From: NIOZ-UU13 sp964444135
GTDB lineage: Bacteria; Planctomycetota; Phycisphaerae; Sedimentisphaerales; Anaerobacaceae
Assembly (NCBI GenBank): GCA_964444135.1
Contig: CAYUFX010000010.1
Coordinates: forward strand, 12,534-76,533
Direction: 5' to 3'
Length of the DNA stretch: 64,000 nucleotides
The notes beneath the pieces are model-generated. The model worked only from the letters and a program-made list of their open reading frames with translations. It made no database searches and was not told the DNA's origin. Made by a program: the position numbers and the translations under genes. Shown here one piece after another: positions 61,955 to 64,000 of this stretch. Position 1 is the stretch's first letter; the number at the start of each line of letters is the position of its first letter.

Positions 61955-62716
61955 ATGAAGCACAAACGGCTTATATCAGGGGCGTTTTTGTCACTAATTA
62001 CGATTAGTCTAACAGGTTGCTTTTCGTCTAATCCGGCAGACATAGAAGCATTTCTAATGCCGGATAAGGTCGATGTTACAGCCGAAAGTTATGTCTTACA
62101 GCCGCCGGACGAGGTTGAGGTACATTGCTCAAGGGTGCCGGAGATCGACAAGCAACGGCAGCGGATTCGCCCGGATGGCAAGATAAGCTTTGAAACTTTG
62201 GGCGAAATGGAAGCAGCGGGCAGAACTCCCACCCAGCTTGCAAATATCCTGCGGGGAAAGGTTTTGGAGCTTTACAAATTAGAAGGTGAAAAGCCGATAG
62301 ATATTCGGATCGTTGCGTACCAAAGTAAAGTGTTTTACGTATTGGGGCAAGTTCTTTCGCCCGGGCCGAAAATCTATACCGGCCGTGATACGGCATTAAC
62401 CGCTATTGCTCATGCGCGGCTCAACCCTATGGCCTGGAAAGAACGCATCCAGGTAATAAGACCGTCGAGAGATGAAAATGTTAAGCCGAAAATCTTTGAA
62501 GTTAACTTTGAACGTATGGTTGTTCATGGCGATACGAGTAAAGACGTTCTATTGCAGGAAGGCGATATAATTTATGTGCCGCCGACTGTGTTGGCGGTTG
62601 TGTCTTTGAAGTTAGAAGAGGTGCTCCGGCCGATTGCACGGGCCTTTTCCGGGGCCTATTATATGCAGCAGCCTTGGGGAACCGGCTACTATGGTGGCGG
62701 TGGGTATTATAGGTAG
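61955..62716 (+). CDS. Wza-type polysaccharide export lipoprotein
   Basis: The ATG at 61955 (GGAGA upstream) starts a lipoprotein signal peptide with lipobox LTGC at Cys22; an open frame upstream to 61850 is unsupported. The 253-residue protein has the polysaccharide export domain (YVLQPPDEVEVHCSRVPEID, IRPDGKISFETLGEMEAAGR, PTQLANILRGKVLELYKLEG) and a following SLBB-like segment (VFYVLGQVLSPGPKIYTGRD). The C-terminus is Tyr/Gly-rich (YYGGGGYYR). It forms the outer-membrane export channel together with the Wzc-type kinase. Confidence 0.9.
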   Translation: MKHKRLISGAFLSLITISLTGCFSSNPADIEAFLMPDKVDVTAESYVLQPPDEVEVHCSRVPEIDKQRQRIRPDGKISFETLGEMEAAGRTPTQLANILRGKVLELYKLEGEKPIDIRIVAYQSKVFYVLGQVLSPGPKIYTGRDTALTAIAHARLNPMAWKERIQVIRPSRDENVKPKIFEVNFERMVVHGDTSKDVLLQEGDIIYVPPTVLAVVSLKLEEVLRPIARAFSGAYYMQQPWGTGYYGGGGYYR

Positions 62717-62790
62717 GTTTTCCATCTACCGAGTTGTATAGTAGAAGTTGATAGAGTTTTCAATTCATCGTTGTGAGGGGACATATCATC

Positions 62791-63606
62791 ATGTCCGGGC
62801 ATAAGACATTGAAGTCAGTTCATCTTGCCAGCACGGTCTGGTTCATCGTTTGTGTTGTTTATATTTTAATGTTAGCATTACGCCAGGCAGGTGTTAATTG
62901 GTGGGTTGTATTCTCGCTGTCCGGGCACGGTGTCTTAATAGTTCTGTTGCTGATTAGCCTGTATTTATTTGCGATTTACAGAGGGATTAGCAGCAGTCAG
63001 AAAGTGCAAATTGAACACCCACTAACCAGCACGAGCTACTATGCGGTGTTTTATGTGATAACACCTCTTTTAGGTGGACTGGCGGGCTGCCTTGGAATGA
63101 TAGGCGTCAGCACAATCGGCCAATTCGTATTGGGAATCACACTGGGAACTTTGGGGACAACATTTTTGGTCTGGGTGATTATCGATCCTTTGGCTGGGCT
63201 GCTGGAGATGCTGTTGCTGCCTGTAAGCCGAAAACACTGTACTGAACGGCTGGCACGAGCTAAAGCGCTGCGCCAAAGCAGACAAAGAAATCGTGAGCGT
63301 TTGCTGACGGAGGTGTTAGCTAAGGCCGAATCGGAGCAGGGCCACTGGCGAGAGGTGTTGAAGCCAAAGGCTGAAAAGCTCGCCGGACTGTTGACAACTA
63401 ATGAAACGGACTTTAGGCACGTAGAGTGTGAAGCGGTTGGTATAGGCGTCGATGCGTGGCAAATTGGGGGACTAAGTTGTATGCGGGAGCTTCGCGATAT
63501 GGCAATAGCCATCGCCGGACAGAGCAACCAAGATAAGTCTGTTGTTGACTACATTGGTGCCTGGTGGGACGGTGTCGGAAGCTGGCGGGAACCGTCACTT
63601 GGTTGA
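62791..63606 (+). CDS. Membrane protein of unknown function, last gene of the locus
   Basis: Starting at the ATG 62791 (GAGGGGA about 9 bases upstream) gives 271 residues; a GTG at 62773 would overlap that site. Four transmembrane helices lie in the first 140 residues (for example TVWFIVCVVYILMLAL, GVLIVLLLISLYLFAI, YYAVFYVITPLLGGLAGCLG, GITLGTLGTTFLVWVIIDPL). The second half is cytoplasmic, Arg/Lys/Glu-rich (about 150-210) and ends DKSVVDYIGAWWDGVGSW. It follows the Wza-like gene by 75 bases. I recognise no family. Confidence 0.65.
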   Translation: MSGHKTLKSVHLASTVWFIVCVVYILMLALRQAGVNWWVVFSLSGHGVLIVLLLISLYLFAIYRGISSSQKVQIEHPLTSTSYYAVFYVITPLLGGLAGCLGMIGVSTIGQFVLGITLGTLGTTFLVWVIIDPLAGLLEMLLLPVSRKHCTERLARAKALRQSRQRNRERLLTEVLAKAESEQGHWREVLKPKAEKLAGLLTTNETDFRHVECEAVGIGVDAWQIGGLSCMRELRDMAIAIAGQSNQDKSVVDYIGAWWDGVGSWREPSLG

Positions 63607-63630
63607 GAGCCGGAATTAATCACGCCTGTA

Positions 63631-63657
63631 AGTCCTAAGGACTCCTTGCGGAGAAGC
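63631..63657. repeat. Family G repeat (AGTCCTAAGGACTCCTTGCG)
   Basis: Contains the palindrome AGTCCTAAGGACT and CTCCTTGCGGAG; a close relative in the opposite orientation is at 13245-13270. Confidence 0.5.
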
Positions 63658-63750
63658 GTGCGTTTCCGCATCGGGCCGAATAAATCCGGCTCGTCTCGGC
63701 GAAGGCCGGGGCAGGAGCGGGAAAAGTTAAGTTTTAATGGGAGCATAACA

Positions 63751-63784
63751 AAAAAGGGCAAAGTCATGCGACTTTGCCCTTTTT
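63751..63784. terminator. Bidirectional rho-independent terminator
   Basis: Perfect 15-bp stem AAAAAGGGCAAAGTC / GACTTTGCCCTTTTT with a 4-base ATGC loop, A-run on one side and T-run on the other. It ends both the rightward polysaccharide locus and the leftward PEP-CTERM gene. Confidence 0.9.
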
Positions 63785-63810
63785 GCTTTTGTAGCATTGA
63801 TTGTATCTTT

Positions 63811-64000
63811 TCACAATGTTCTTCTTCTTCGCAGCCACCCGACAAGACCCACGCCGATACTACCTAACAAAATCGCGCCGGGAGCCGGTATGGCGATGAT
63901 GCTGCCTGATGAAAGCATAAGGGGGTCGGGAATACCGGTAGGCCAAGGAAAACTACTACTACCCCAGCCTACGCCTATACTACCGAAAGCTGACGGTGGC
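63811..64000 (-). CDS. PEP-CTERM sorting-signal protein, C-terminal part only
   Basis: The minus-strand frame enters from the right edge and ends at the stop 63811-63813. The visible 62 residues are Gly/Ser/Pro-rich and finish with IAIPAPGAILLGSIGVGLVG WLRRRRTL: a PxPGA variant of the Pro-Glu-Pro motif, a hydrophobic helix and an Arg cluster, the standard tripartite PEP-CTERM tail. The protein is exported, cleaved by an exosortase and probably bound to the exopolysaccharide. It is convergent with the locus that encodes the exosortase. The start and the body of the protein lie outside the window. Confidence 0.85.
   Translation of the reverse strand, partial: PPSAFGSIGVGWGSSSFPWPTGIPDPLMLSSGSIIAIPAPGAILLGSIGVGLVGWLRRRRTL

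Noticed and set aside
1..64000. tRNA or rRNA genes
   Set aside because: No cloverleaf with a T-loop GTTCGAxxC and CCA-type acceptor stem and no rRNA-like stretch was seen by eye; a covariance search would be decisive.

Overview
The window looks like a chromosomal piece from a Planctomycetota bacterium of the Phycisphaerae type. The lineage call rests on gene content read from the sequence: a PEP-CTERM sorting tail plus an exosortase and an EpsI-like partner, a pseudopilin with the short C-terminal pattern common in that group, a dockerin-like EF-hand remnant, BamB-like PQQ propellers fused to other domains, DUF1080, DUF2961, ThuA and exo-rhamnogalacturonan-lyase families, and many interspersed palindromic repeats. 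No rRNA, tRNA or CRISPR array was found.

Left half (1-34.2 kb) is a loosely organised accessory region. It starts with a 5'-truncated glycoside-hydrolase-like gene, a secreted transglutaminase, a TAT-exported sugar isomerase-like protein, a LamG protein, a 1496-residue PQQ/methyltransferase/jelly-roll/malectin protein and a beta-helix protein. After that come minus-strand genes (spermidine-synthase-like, ThuA, PH domain), a striking cloverleaf inverted repeat at 14.9-15.1 kb, and a broken exo-rhamnogalacturonan lyase cut off by an IS21-family element (17.1-19.9 kb). Then follow a pseudopilin, decayed fragments, an HU protein, an M29 aminopeptidase, an orphan DNA methyltransferase, an OPT transporter, an M2-type peptidase lipoprotein, a POT transporter, DUF1080 and DUF2961 proteins. 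Peptidases plus OPT/POT transporters suggest peptide scavenging. At least nine gene remnants or interrupted genes lie in the window, most of them carbohydrate-active or glycosyltransferase genes.

Right half (34.6-62.7 kb) is one long plus-strand exopolysaccharide locus behind a good sigma70-type promoter at 34,616. In order: EpsI-like protein, DegT aminotransferase, ATP-grasp enzyme, methyltransferase, Wzx-type flippase, a series of GT2/GT4 glycosyltransferases with two truncated ones, an acyltransferase, a Wzy/ligase-type membrane protein, an Alg14/Alg13-type pair, a nucleotidyltransferase-LbH-exosortase fusion, a Wzc-type tyrosine kinase, an LbH-initiating sugar transferase fusion, a giant TPR protein, a LuxR-type regulator and a Wza-type export lipoprotein. 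This is the classic pairing of PEP-CTERM/exosortase sorting with polysaccharide assembly. A probable sorting substrate, the tail of a PEP-CTERM protein, enters from the right edge on the minus strand, facing the locus across a perfect bidirectional terminator.

A second theme is repeats: several families of short palindromes lie between genes and also inside genes in frame (PQQ protein, exosortase fusion, sugar transferase, TPR protein, transglutaminase), with the sugar transferase gene carrying four of them.
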